Shown here piece after piece: positions 12,001 to 18,612 of a DNA stretch of 64,000 nucleotides. The DNA is from a virus. The stretch covers positions 1 to 64,000 of IMG/VR virus record IMGVR_UViG_3300047552_000910; one strand, 5' to 3'. The stretch's first letter is position 1; every line of letters begins with the position of its first letter. The position numbers were made by a program, and so were the translations under genes. Under the pieces are notes generated by a model that had not been told where the DNA came from, searched no databases, and was given only the letters and a program-made list of their open reading frames with translations.

Positions 12001-13689
12001 TTACCTAACGAAGCTAGCATGATTGTAAGAGTAGACCAAGAAATAATAAGTGCCCCTAAAAACGAATATTTTAAGATTAAAAGTAATAAGTTATATTATG
12101 CATTAGATTATTTGCAAATCCCGTATAATTCAATAACGGAAGACGATATATTAGTTCGTATAGAAGAATTTACATTGGTAAATGGTGTTGATTATACAGT
12201 AGACTTAGCAATAAATACTATTAAGATATCGTTTGATATAGCGAATAATTATGCAGGACAGGTATTATCTATTATTGTAAATTACGGCGCATCTTATACT
12301 TACACTCCTAGAAATAATGATAATCCTCCAAGAATACAATTTAATAAAGTTTACACGGCAGATAATTTTATTAGTGTAACTAGTTCATTTAAACACGATA
12401 TTTTAAATATTCAAAGAACTGAAATTAGTGCGACGCCCGTTAGTCCAGATTCAACGTTGTATTATAATTATACCAATTTGCATAGCGGGTTAATTTCGTT
12501 AGAACGTGCCGTGTTAAACGAAAACTTCGTATGGGTTATGAAAAACGGTAAATTGTTATCGCCCGTTATTGATTATAAATTAGTAAATGATAGGAAAGGC
12601 ATACAATTATACAGCGCATCAACTGACGAGGATAGATTTACAGTAATGACATACGACAGTAATTTATCGTATTCTGGAATTGCATATATGCAATTTAAAG
12701 ATATGTTGAATAGGATGCATTTTAAACGATTAAGTCTTTATAAGCAAACTCGATTAATTAAAGATTTGCTAGTGGATGATAAGTTTATTGAAGTAGAAGA
12801 CGCTCGCACGTTTAATTTGCCCGATAAAAAACGAAATCGTCCGGGTGTTGTTGAAATACACGGGGAACGAATTGAGTATTTTACAATTAATGGAAATGTG
12901 TTAAGCAGATTACGTAGAGGAACGTTAGGAACTGGCGTGCCCGCTATACATTCGGCAGGCACATTTGTACAAGATATTGGAGTTAGCGAAACAATTCCTT
13001 ATAATGATACAGTATTAGTTGATCGTATGGTATATCAAGATTCAAATACTATTATGTTAGATAAGACGCAAGCTGTCGGCAATACAGCAATGTCTACTGC
13101 TTGGAATTGGAAAAATAAGGAAGTTGGAGAAGGTTTAGCTTTAGAACAATATAACGAGTTAGCTAAAAATTCTTTAGAAATATTAATTGGCGGGTATCAG
13201 ATAGAAAAAAGATGGGGACCCGGTATAGTTTATAAAAAAGATGAAATACTTATAGTCGGCGAGTACACTTATAAGGTGTTAAAAACCCACATTAGCGGAT
13301 CGACGTTTGATGATTTAGTGATTACGTTGATAGAAGTTGACAACACATTGCATGAAGATCAAGTAAATGTTGATAGTAGTACAGTGTATGAGTTCATCAT
13401 GGGGAATATAAAATTACGTAAAGATGATTATTATATGTTTAACTCAAACATTGCTCCGACTAGTCCGGAGGGAGATATTAAGTTTGAAAGAGATTTTATA
13501 ATATCTGCATTAACTGGCGAATATAGTTCGATAGAATTAAATCAACCGTTATTACCTGGAACACAAGTTAATATATTTAAGAAAACCGGAGTAAATTGGG
13601 ATAGTTTTGTGAACATTGAAAATGACACAGGAGAAATTGCAGACTTCTTAAAAGCTGTGCCAGGAGCATTACCAAGTGCAAGCAGATAA
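1..13689 (+). CDS. Giant virion adhesin/fibre-like structural protein, 5' end outside window
   Basis: The frame is open from base 1, so the start probably lies upstream; at least 4562 codons are present, ending TAA at 13687-13689. It is probably a virion surface protein. Around nt 4590-5900 there are FG-GAP/integrin-like beta-propeller repeats (motifs such as VGAPGYNSNKG and LLVGAPYY). Around nt 7170-7420 and 8340-8770 there are short repeats of the form xxGxGYxxxP, common in phage structural proteins. Around nt 9580-10870 there are four tandem beta-rich repeats of about 75 residues. The C-terminal part has an EIHGERIEYF segment followed by an RRGTLGTG turn, also usual in large phage fibre/baseplate proteins. 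There is no signal peptide or enzyme motif that I recognise. It opens the + strand structural module, and the next genes follow at once. Structural role is likely; the exact virion position is unknown. Confidence 0.8.
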   Translation, partial: DLYRVRVDGAVTSEGTISNPLDTSNWEFYASSLLTVNNFDLDIFDDKDAAADLDNENLRVYVNSKKLNKADWQLEDGPYYKKIVLKKSELDDDSYTSVNYNDVVSIKVFSESPINDNGYYEIPINLQQNPLNETIDGFTFGEVFDHVGSIIDSLPTLQSDIPVELNRLVFKQESIGYNNLRDMGAVSKYGTKFVQHSGPLSLSLYHITSSENNIIRAIEQSRDDYSKFKKAFIIVAETLGVDTDVFTHVNLILEEVNRNKSSSFPYYLSDMIPYNNFKRNDFVVIDNRIKAYPLDNVFTLTSLSNKAVGVYLNSIQLLYGKDYTFDEQGFVVISAKINDNDVISVYEYDSTDGCFIPETPAKLGLLPKYEPMLYLDTTLVTPRMMIQGHDGSQILAYNDYRDQLVLELEKRIYNNIKSQYDPAVFNIYDFIPGYSRICSYSLTEFNQILAPTFYEWTSLINRDFSKPLTFDESNPFTSNYAAIDGRQVPGYWRGIYKWMFDTDRPHLCPWEMVGYSTEPVWWEDVYGVAPFSSLNMIMWTDISNGLVSDPRNAVKVYDANFKRPFLLTHLPVNVAGELLDPASIGVVVGSNNLNNRNGYVFGDGGPVESAWRKSSHYPFNLIIAAMLMHPAKTFGLLLDRARIKRNLTNQLIYTETGVRITPADIIMPSVFFSSSRIQTSGIINYLVSYIIQDKLKTLDSYVYDLSYMKSQLSYRLGGFTSAEKFNLLLDNKSPASSASSVFVPKEDYIIFLNTSSPLKKVVYSGVIVTKTTEGFEVKGYSKSHPYFNYYQWSGAGKNVNVGGISESYMQWTADKLYTIGKIVQYSDRFYRASITHTSSASFDFEYFKLLSALPIIGGKEANFRKSWDRSVVQVLPYGTILRDIQDVVDLLLGYGEWLKDQGFIFDDYNQEINQITNWETSAKEFLFWTTQNWSTGKDKWANWLPSNEIAAESIVKYNGDYYKAIRPSINIIPDSTEGLYYFSKLDGLSSVGSSVISMSPLANKITFISELSVVDDITNQFNEYEIVSVDGKPIQPSYITSFREDNRVSYISTDTNGIYGASFYLIQKEHVVVLNNNTIFNDLIYNSSSGYKQDRIKVSGYVISNWNGSFNCPGFIFDRAKIVDWAQWVDYALGDIVKYKEFYYSANTSLSGTEEFNAISWTKLDNAPVSKLLPNWSYKAAQFNDFYNLDSDNFDVVQQQLGQHTVGYQKRQYLENIIQDDVSEFKFYQGMILEKGTQNVFNKLFDVLSADDQESVDFYEEWALRVGRYGASPAYESIEFILDEVLFKNNPQGYELVETLDNTPVDYIIRQRPQDVYLKPMGYNSAPWPLSNHYKQFLKSPGHVVEADVKVVLPSLDHIIDKNDTGESLYPIEGFVEGDYVWCTFDPPQWNVYKYTNSNIQILNITPNSNSCTLLLNDVDSFLIGSYIGITNISKGAGFYKIIGKGEYTIDISAKAGIFPQPFDEIETTLLYELAGQQVQRFDDLADNKAAANIFAKNLKPNDLMWVDYNGDTTLWATWKYVPVYIPKLISSPTLDSNSLYGRAIAVNKAGRVCAVAEVNRNRTVTMFTRSNIDRYWTPAYSINMVTGTEIVIFQDSQGVLRPSEVATELALSDDGVWLAVGSPAVTRVLVTNNVLLRMSASGGQLALSTGIVSLYKKEPNTNRYIHNCTFASRNCDLDKSRNESFGSSLVFSENALFVGAPGYNSNKGIVYKLIYNSGSDFWSYGQEADDINPETITDIGNTVSFGSSVVFNNDYSILLISSTGNTTVPGTVSVFYKDGSSYDLATVINESHTPTSSFGRGVAISSNNEIAISAQLETTERKNRGIVYTYSLKNNAGVTTFSKIQSIESPYLGYNLFGSKLAFIKDSVSDYYLQTYQVEKYDDTLMIYNSDEGYDNWNYDIPRYDSEGAKIGEGLVLAYNRYFNKWVLSEAIGRYEDNVFSTAYGTGFAASNTCLLVGAPYYNYVWPYTNQSFRTGQVFEYQNLQSKRSWTVRDLEDSNIDVFKIKRAFLYNKKTSELVTYLDVLDSTQGKIAGVADQEIKYKTFFDPAIYSNLTDPVDGLSESKVIGINVVNIDNGTSWTKEQVGLLWWDLKTSKFNVVSNRDTNYRNTMQNRLAVGASVDIYEWVESSYKPSEWDKLATSTQGYSLGISGTSLYGDLVYSIAKRYDSVTKIPKNVYYFWVKNKTTASLAQNRSLSANDVANLISNPRGAGYKFIAFTSPSSFSLVNVGSLLNEENVVLSVEYWITDQITQNIHSHWELISENKDAVLPLIIEEKWFDSLCGRDKNDLLVPDYSLSPKLLYGVENRPRQGMFINRIEIVKQLVEYINKVLKTNRITDQKSLSKLNSFERAPGLRSGKYDLVVESMVSLDELSDIDVSEFKVPELQVRAVDGKIDSVQVITAGNGYAAINPYEKDLTGAVVSWYGPKFIITGDGKDADVVSIINSNGAIIGYKVINGGAGYNTVNSRCTIRSYSVLVQLDSTASDAWSIYEYNVEFNKWNKAASQSYDTRRYWNTIDWYDTGYTQFSVPDYIINTYLELTDPRYNVGDLIKITGSENWVLLEKFANSNNTDISLQYRIVGQQNGTIQFLSSLYDYNSNIGYDGTLYDNIGYDNISSIELRYILESLRDDILIDELRIEYINLFFVCLRYALSEHHYLDWAFKTSLVKANHNVGGFNQRLTYKNDNLSNFEDYISEVKPYRTKIREYISNYTKLENVDLAVTDFDLPPVYVDNKSIPVTLMLPEEENKWLDDNLVLSSYPWKYWYNNYKLGINTVDVLASGHSYTSSSTSISVAGLCDRPAKLKAIISTGEILLITVTNSGAGYKTAFVNIIDTVGTGATANVILVNGAVSDIVVTNSGTRYSTNTTIEIIGQCTIPASANLLVSNGNLVGVEILDPGMGYTTIPEIGIASSTGVGGAITCTIGSVVRTSLIKMKFDRITTNASVINPIKTEVFDLPSYVDGERTVFELKMSPSMKLGDTVVSVKQGGDVSVVELSSDDYSVFKTRILGDTHYQNTGLVILDVAPTVGSVVTISYHIDQEAFNAADRINHLYLPAINHKGQHLSQLMSGVDYGGVVIDGTSFHVDNGWNSTSYYSSNWDVFDPVFSDYTVTVSADTHELTLPYIPSATDIINVYHLKNYASSVLSDGTALSYNFNPAVYRIAVSTEYAIVTDIDISAGQRLLPCGIASTGIAGFTDLGNKIGVNSVANIHVGDYIKFTNNVFGGITPHQYYYVIEVFEPVSQITIGTIKGDVDSIINLTAANGSMTFDVVPSINRANINVGDTVEFPVITGAGLSTDLENKIVVNSVIGISAGAIIRFIKDVFGGVVLNQYYYVLEVLPLLNQITIGTIESDQDSIIQLTAGTGNMLFEIGSYAGKEPTGFAITTSKASNKITLEDSYANQLVAGDLIRFGGNTFGGLTEGQYYIKEVFNTTNQITLTLDMQVNEVVKLKNGSGLMQYIVGKEFDNVLVDRIIPEGIVINRMLTRTLPAGSAITFRKTLSHPADMIMSTEGEILLSNPVASGSIINLRGVIDSVRLDHANFGKTWTIISSSATSNELETVEDISFNVNDQIIFNGTVFGNVLVDTRYYVSQIVTNNTFKISTLRNGVVFNLETNTGSMTASQVLKPEIVMESWKGDGINNIVDIPITVLVEDGDQFVLRKENSDGSINTPSSAYDTTLSGGDVAYTTATGVNPDDIIIDGEELISPVNCPALEELIPGQMFDAVAIKVFNRPNTGAANINVENYISDGKDTVYGIGQTPNSPNAVIVTVTNTLYVARLNTFDILPIIGDYLYKSVIDIDGDASVVLLGTVNEVDDVLFTVTYTPTNLISLFNTDVVQVQDTVLGVVIDVDHISNSTIKTEGVDYRVDKETVLFTQPVAENNIISIFSIGINGGIYSIQNQYATGVSEKFSVDYPYSITSYIKPLVYVNFMLMIEGVDYVVTSRSNNILGINFSTIPAAGQLVSVMLADNSLQTFAITKTEKIIGDGRSRPYNLAYNVGDLLPNEASMIVRVDQEIISAPKNEYFKIKSNKLYYALDYLQIPYNSITEDDILVRIEEFTLVNGVDYTVDLAINTIKISFDIANNYAGQVLSIIVNYGASYTYTPRNNDNPPRIQFNKVYTADNFISVTSSFKHDILNIQRTEISATPVSPDSTLYYNYTNLHSGLISLERAVLNENFVWVMKNGKLLSPVIDYKLVNDRKGIQLYSASTDEDRFTVMTYDSNLSYSGIAYMQFKDMLNRMHFKRLSLYKQTRLIKDLLVDDKFIEVEDARTFNLPDKKRNRPGVVEIHGERIEYFTINGNVLSRLRRGTLGTGVPAIHSAGTFVQDIGVSETIPYNDTVLVDRMVYQDSNTIMLDKTQAVGNTAMSTAWNWKNKEVGEGLALEQYNELAKNSLEILIGGYQIEKRWGPGIVYKKDEILIVGEYTYKVLKTHISGSTFDDLVITLIEVDNTLHEDQVNVDSSTVYEFIMGNIKLRKDDYYMFNSNIAPTSPEGDIKFERDFIISALTGEYSSIELNQPLLPGTQVNIFKKTGVNWDSFVNIENDTGEIADFLKAVPGALPSASR
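9580..10870 (+). repeat. Four degenerate tandem ~75-aa repeats inside the giant protein
   Basis: Repeat units begin near nt 9580, 9877, 10147 and 10640. Each has the order: NKI-type beta strand, a short 'GD-I-F' strand, FGG or FGN, a QYY/RYY turn, an 'NQITI' or 'NTFKI' strand, and a G(S/N)M ending. The first two units are most alike and the fourth is most diverged. There is non-repeat sequence between units three and four. This suggests internal duplication of a beta-rich shaft or binding module. Confidence 0.7.
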
Positions 13690-13691
13690 AT
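13684..13691 (+). promoter_or_regulatory. Possible late promoter core GATAAATA
   Basis: GATAAATA overlaps the stop codon of the giant gene and lies 20 nt before the next start codon. It resembles the T4 late promoter core TATAAATA and the GGTAAATA elements elsewhere in this window. The short leader and the single match make this tentative. Confidence 0.25.
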
Positions 13692-13711
13692 ATACAATAC
13701 GGAGAACTGCA

Positions 13712-13807
13712 ATGGAGAATAAAGAATTATCGGGCATCTATATAGAGTGCCATCTTAAAATATGGGACCCCGCATCCGAAGAAGTATTTGTTAATGCCCG
13801 GGCATAA
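13712..13807 (+). CDS. 31-aa peptide resembling the N-terminus of the next protein
   Basis: An ATG preceded by GGAG (spacing about 8) opens a 31-codon frame ending TAA. Its segment LKIWDPASEEVFVNARA lines up with LKIYDPASNDIFFDGHNA near the start of the following 200-aa protein, so the two are paralogous. The match ends where the longer protein continues into IHYENMS. I read it as a tandem duplication of which only the first strand pair survives; the good ribosome-binding site means it may still be translated. Function unknown. Confidence 0.55.
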   Translation: MENKELSGIYIECHLKIWDPASEEVFVNARA

Positions 13808-13819
13808 AAGCGAGACAAT

Positions 13820-14422
13820 ATGAAAGATACAACAGAATTATCCATATATGGATTTTTAAAAATATACGACCCAGCATCAAACGATATATTTTTTGACGGG
13901 CATAATGCTATCCATTATGAAAACATGTCGCAATCATTAGCAGCTAGTATAATTGGAACAGGCGCAGGGGTTATAAAGCACATGGCGTTTGGTAACGGCG
14001 GAACTGCCATAGATCCAACTGGTATTATTACTTACTTGTCTCCTAATAATGTTGGAACTAATGCGAGTTTATATAATCAAACATACCTTAAAACAATTAA
14101 TCAGTATGATAATGGGAATATAGATCCTACGAAAAATTACCTCCAATTTAGGCATGTTACGGGCGCGAACTATTCGGATGTTTTTATTACTTGTTTATTG
14201 GATTACGGCGAACCACCAGACCAAGCAGCATTTGATAATGACACAAATGATTCAGTTTATATATTTGATGAACTCGGGCTAGTATCGTATAGTGCAAATA
14301 TGAATGATCAGTTATTATTGTCGCATGTTGTATTCCATCCTGTGCAAAAAGCATTAAATCGATTAATTCAAATAGATTATACTATACGCATTCAAAGTTT
14401 AACTGGATTAGTTGGAGTGTAA
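13820..14422 (+). CDS. Conserved phage structural protein (200 aa)
   Basis: This follows the 31-aa paralogue and ends three bases before the next start, so it is part of the structural operon. The N-terminus (LKIYDPASNDIFFDGHNAIH) followed by an ENMS segment and a GAGVIKHMAFGNGG turn is a pattern I associate with small structural proteins next to fibre genes in T4-like marine phages. No enzymatic motif, signal peptide or membrane segment is seen. A baseplate or fibre-attachment role is inferred only from position. Confidence 0.65.
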   Translation: MKDTTELSIYGFLKIYDPASNDIFFDGHNAIHYENMSQSLAASIIGTGAGVIKHMAFGNGGTAIDPTGIITYLSPNNVGTNASLYNQTYLKTINQYDNGNIDPTKNYLQFRHVTGANYSDVFITCLLDYGEPPDQAAFDNDTNDSVYIFDELGLVSYSANMNDQLLLSHVVFHPVQKALNRLIQIDYTIRIQSLTGLVGV

Positions 14423-14425
14423 TTA

Positions 14426-15976
14426 ATGTCTTATTTAATACGATATTCCAACCCAAATAAAATTATAGTAGTACAAGATAATGCACTTAATTCAGAAACT
14501 AGTATTTCTTTTGTAGGTAAAGATTATACTAATTATGCGCCTGTTATTGCAGAAAGTTTTTTACATTTGTTAGAAAACTTTGCTAATGTAACACAACCAA
14601 TTAATCCGTTGCCTGGGCAGTTATGGTTTAACACCAGAGATAATTCTCTTTCGGTATTTAATAAAGCATTAAATTGGAAAAGTATTGGTTTAATTACGAC
14701 AGGCGGATTTATACCTACCAATCCAGTAGCTGGAGAATTGTGGGCCGATACTGTAAATAATCAAGTAAAATTATATACAGGTACCGAATGGATTGGTGTT
14801 GGACCAAACCCGTCTGGCCCCGTAAAATCTGGTGCGTATGTAGAAACTATTATAGACACTGCTAGTGTTTCACATGTTGTAATTTTATTATATTCCCGAG
14901 ATGTTATCCTAGCAATAATTAGCGGAGACGTTGCATTCTCGCCTAACGAAGAACGCAGCGGATTTCCTGTAATTTACCCTGGAATAAATTTATCAACCAC
15001 TATTAATGATATAAAATTTTATGGAACTGCAAGTAGTGCGAGTTCTCTTTCTATAAATAACGGCGAACAAATTGTATCCGCAGATAAATTTGTTCGCACT
15101 GATATTTCAAATATTCTTAACTCTTTGTTGCAAATTCAAAATAATGGCGGAGTTTTAGTAGGCCAGCGATTAGATTTTGGTATGCAAGTGATAGACGATA
15201 TTCCGACAATAATAAGCGGGTTACCTGGGTCTGGCGGCGATAACAGTTATAAAGATATTAATATAGATTTATATCCGCAAACCGGTACAAAACAAACAGT
15301 AGTAAAAATTAAATCTGACGGCAAAGTGGTTATCGGAGTTGATTCTGCTGAAGGTAGAGGACGTGATACTTTGCATATTAATGGTAATGTTTATATTGCA
15401 GGAGCATTAACATCTTCTGGTAAAATTGTTGCGAATTCACCAACAACTGAACAGATTTCAACGGAAGTCGAACTTAATTCATCGGGGTATGATATTGGTT
15501 ACGGTATTGATTCTGGTTGTCTATTAGAAGGTGTGTGGGTTGGTTCCAGTGATAGTGTTAAGGCACCGGTATCAGTTAATAAATATGATAGTAATTTTAC
15601 CGCAGCATCTTCGTATACAACTATGACGATTACAGCGGACGGCCAATACGAGATAATTGAGTTTATGACTACTGCAGACGGTAGTTCAATGAAAGAAATA
15701 ACCCATTCTGGCCATATTAATAAAATACGAGATCAGTGCTATTTTAGAGTAGGCGACGGCTCTAACGGTTTAGAGTTGACTCCTATTATTGTTAATCAAT
15801 CTTATGATTCACTAAATATGATTTATATTGGTCCGTCAGTGGGGCAGAGATTGCCAGTTATTGAGCGTCCGTGGAAAACATATTCGTATTATCGGGTATC
15901 TTATGAAACTGATACTGCCGGCGATATAATTACTAGATTATTATCAATAGCAAGACAATGGCCGCATTTACCGTAA
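14426..15976 (+). CDS. Tail fibre-like structural protein (516 aa)
   Basis: The first 130 residues closely parallel those of the next gene: an MSYxIxR start, an S(I/L)xxVGKxY strand, an ESFLHLLENFA helix, then LPGQLWFNT and AGELWADT repeats followed by LYTGTEWIGVGP. The PGQLW(F/Y)(N/D)T motif is frequent in trimeric phage fibre N-terminal regions. The middle is beta-rich and of low complexity, and residues 290-320 contain a DGKVVIG...LHINGNVYIAG segment typical of fibre shafts. Unlike its neighbour it lacks an S74 chaperone at the C-terminus. Probably a virion fibre or adhesin; receptor unknown. Confidence 0.75.
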   Translation: MSYLIRYSNPNKIIVVQDNALNSETSISFVGKDYTNYAPVIAESFLHLLENFANVTQPINPLPGQLWFNTRDNSLSVFNKALNWKSIGLITTGGFIPTNPVAGELWADTVNNQVKLYTGTEWIGVGPNPSGPVKSGAYVETIIDTASVSHVVILLYSRDVILAIISGDVAFSPNEERSGFPVIYPGINLSTTINDIKFYGTASSASSLSINNGEQIVSADKFVRTDISNILNSLLQIQNNGGVLVGQRLDFGMQVIDDIPTIISGLPGSGGDNSYKDINIDLYPQTGTKQTVVKIKSDGKVVIGVDSAEGRGRDTLHINGNVYIAGALTSSGKIVANSPTTEQISTEVELNSSGYDIGYGIDSGCLLEGVWVGSSDSVKAPVSVNKYDSNFTAASSYTTMTITADGQYEIIEFMTTADGSSMKEITHSGHINKIRDQCYFRVGDGSNGLELTPIIVNQSYDSLNMIYIGPSVGQRLPVIERPWKTYSYYRVSYETDTAGDIITRLLSIARQWPHLP

Positions 15977-15991
15977 AAAAGGAAATTTAGA

Positions 15992-18574
15992 ATGTCATAT
16001 ACAATTAACAGATTTAACGGGGCAGAACTTACGGTAGTAACTGATGCCACAGTTGACGAAACACTCAATATTAAGTTAATAGGAAAGAACTATGCTGGGT
16101 ATGGAGAAATGCAAAATGAAAATTTTGTATACTTGCTAGAAAATTTTGCAGGCAAATCCCAGCCATCTAGGCCGTTATCAGGGCAGCTTTGGTACGACAC
16201 AGATAATAATAGGCTTAAATTCTATGATGTATCTTCTCAGTTTAGAAGTTTAGCAGGAATTAATGTACAAGCAGGGTCACCAACTGGTGCAGGGTCGTCT
16301 GTCGGCGAATTTTGGTATGATTCTACCAACAGTCAGCTTCATGCATGGAACGGTAGTAAGTATACTTTAATCGGACCACAAGGCGACGACGTGGGCGGTA
16401 CAGTTATTCGGGCCAGATTAGTGTATGCTCTTGCCGGAGGTCCGTATTATGTATTAGAAGCAACAGTTGACAGTAAATCTGTATTTTTAGTGAGTAACCA
16501 CGGGGCATTTACTTTAGTTCCTGCATCGGACACCAAAAACACGGGATTGGGCGAGTATAATAATTCTATAATACGGCCAGGCATTAATTTAGCAGGAACA
16601 AATTCTCTCGGAGTTACTGACTCTTCTTATAATTGGCGATTTAGCGGAACAGCAACCGATTCTGAACGGCTTGGTGGATATTTGTCGTCTAATTTGCCGG
16701 TCGTTGATACGGTGGTTTTAAGAAACGATGCAGGCGCTATTACTGCAACTAACGGTATTTTTTCAGGTACTTATATAAAGTTGCCTACTGGTACTCCAAC
16801 TAATCCAGAAGGCGGGATGTTACGCTATAATAGCGGGCAGTTCCTTGGGTTTAACGGGACTGATTGGCTCGATTTAGGCGAAATCGGACAACAAGGTACA
16901 TTTTCACTAGTGGGCGGCGGAGGTTCAAGCCCTTCTATAACATTATCGGGCGGGTCCGGCAACCCTATAACATTTGCTGTTGACACTGGCAGTAGTGTAA
17001 CACTATCTCAATCAGGTAACCTTATTACGATCGGCGGTGGCGGCGGGTCGGGCGGTGCGTATTCTTTAGCAATAAGTAATGCATCAGGATCATCTGCTCA
17101 GTTGTTATTGATGAACGGGAGTTCTATTGCAACAACAATACAGTTAAGCGGCACTAATATTACATTCGGCGGGTCCGGCACAGATCTTCAAATTATTGGC
17201 GACCCAGGCCAAGGCGGTGGCTCTGTGACAGGAGTATCCACTAATATTCCTGGGTTAATTTTTAATACACCCGGTACAACACCATTGTTAACACTTAATT
17301 TGGCTGCTCCGCCGGCAGAGTGGGGTACCCTTCCTTACCTCGATGGTACTCCAGCGGGTGTATATATTTCTGGAAATTCTACTGCAGGTAGTGTTGGTAT
17401 TGGTTTTCGAAATTCTCGATCTGGGGGTGGTACTGGATATATTGGAGTGGGTTCGGGGTTAGGGTTGAATTCGACAACAGTGGTGTTAACTGCGCGCAGT
17501 GTGACACCTGTCGTGGGTAGTTCTGATTACTCAACAGTATTTCGAGTAAATTCAACCACAGCTAATCTTGGTACGTTGTTTAGCGGCATTGCAGTTAGTA
17601 AAGTGGTAAATTATTCTGAATTGTTTACCAACAGGCCGAACGACCCGTCAAATACCGGAACCGGCTTGCTTATCACACACAATTCTAGTGGTACAACTCC
17701 TTTTAAGGGGTATATTGGGTGTACTGCTTCGGCTCTACAACTAGTTTCGCCATCTATGTCAGCTAATGTGTCAACAGCCAACGGCGCCCTCGGCTTTAAA
17801 CTTTTTATAAACTCAGCTACTAAATTTGTATTCGATGACAAAGGAATACATCACGGATCAGCGGAAGGCGATGAGTATCAAGTAACCTTTAATTCCGCGA
17901 TAAACACTGGCTCTAATAATAATACTGTACGCGGAATACTAATACAAGGAAATTCTGCAGTAAGCGGAACTGATTCTGCTAGAGATAATTTCGGGGGCAT
18001 TATATTCGGGAATCAAAAATTTACCAACTCAGATCCAACCACGTATGGTTTTATTGGGTGTACCGCGGCCGCGACGTCAATAATATCAGATAAGAAGGTA
18101 AACATTGCATCGGGCAATGGCTCTGATGTCGCAGTCGCCACGACTACGCGGTTATCAGTTACTACAGCAGGAATTGTAGTAACAGGCACAATTAACGGAC
18201 AAACCATCGGCTCAGATATTAGGTTAAAAGACGTAACCGGCAAAATACAAAACCCACTAGAAAAAATTAGTCAATTAACTGGTTATCATTTTAAATTTAA
18301 TAAATTAGGGTTAGAATACGGATTACCGGAAGGTCCACAACTAGGGTTAACTGCTCAAGATGTAAAAGCAATACTGCCGGAATTAGTTGTTAATTTACAT
18401 CTTAAGAACAACGAGTTTGATAATAGTAAAGTCGAAGATCCGTACTTAGGCGTTTTGTACGATAAATTAGTTCCGTTATTGGTAGAAGGAATTAAAGAAC
18501 AAACAAACACGATTAATTCACTTACAGATCGTGTTACACAGTTAGAACAACTTGTTAAAAAATTGGTTGCGTAA
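15992..18574 (+). CDS. Tail fibre/spike with C-terminal S74 intramolecular chaperone
   Basis: The N-terminal region matches the preceding fibre gene (LLENFAGKSQPSRPLSGQLW), which suggests both dock to the same virion partner. Residues 300-420 are Gly/Ser-rich, and the central part is a beta shaft carrying GTGLLITHNSSG-type repeats. The C-terminus has the peptidase S74 pattern: SDIRLKD beginning at residue 741, GYHFKFN, GLTAQDVKAILPELV, and a final coiled coil. In this family the domain assists trimer folding and then cuts itself off at the Ser of SDxRxK. AAGGAAA precedes the ATG at 15992. This is the last gene of the + strand module, followed by a strong hairpin. Confidence 0.85.
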   Translation: MSYTINRFNGAELTVVTDATVDETLNIKLIGKNYAGYGEMQNENFVYLLENFAGKSQPSRPLSGQLWYDTDNNRLKFYDVSSQFRSLAGINVQAGSPTGAGSSVGEFWYDSTNSQLHAWNGSKYTLIGPQGDDVGGTVIRARLVYALAGGPYYVLEATVDSKSVFLVSNHGAFTLVPASDTKNTGLGEYNNSIIRPGINLAGTNSLGVTDSSYNWRFSGTATDSERLGGYLSSNLPVVDTVVLRNDAGAITATNGIFSGTYIKLPTGTPTNPEGGMLRYNSGQFLGFNGTDWLDLGEIGQQGTFSLVGGGGSSPSITLSGGSGNPITFAVDTGSSVTLSQSGNLITIGGGGGSGGAYSLAISNASGSSAQLLLMNGSSIATTIQLSGTNITFGGSGTDLQIIGDPGQGGGSVTGVSTNIPGLIFNTPGTTPLLTLNLAAPPAEWGTLPYLDGTPAGVYISGNSTAGSVGIGFRNSRSGGGTGYIGVGSGLGLNSTTVVLTARSVTPVVGSSDYSTVFRVNSTTANLGTLFSGIAVSKVVNYSELFTNRPNDPSNTGTGLLITHNSSGTTPFKGYIGCTASALQLVSPSMSANVSTANGALGFKLFINSATKFVFDDKGIHHGSAEGDEYQVTFNSAINTGSNNNTVRGILIQGNSAVSGTDSARDNFGGIIFGNQKFTNSDPTTYGFIGCTAAATSIISDKKVNIASGNGSDVAVATTTRLSVTTAGIVVTGTINGQTIGSDIRLKDVTGKIQNPLEKISQLTGYHFKFNKLGLEYGLPEGPQLGLTAQDVKAILPELVVNLHLKNNEFDNSKVEDPYLGVLYDKLVPLLVEGIKEQTNTINSLTDRVTQLEQLVKKLVA

Positions 18575-18581
18575 TAACAGC

Positions 18582-18612
18582 ATTAGGCGACTGAATTATT
18601 CAGTCGCCTAAT
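18582..18612. terminator. Bidirectional hairpin between convergent genes
   Basis: A perfect 14-bp inverted repeat (18582-18595 with 18599-18612, arm ATTAGGCGACTGAA) has a 3-nt loop. It fills the gap between the fibre gene (+) and thymidylate synthase (-) and abuts the latter's stop codon, so it can terminate both. There is no long U tract on either side. Confidence 0.8.
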
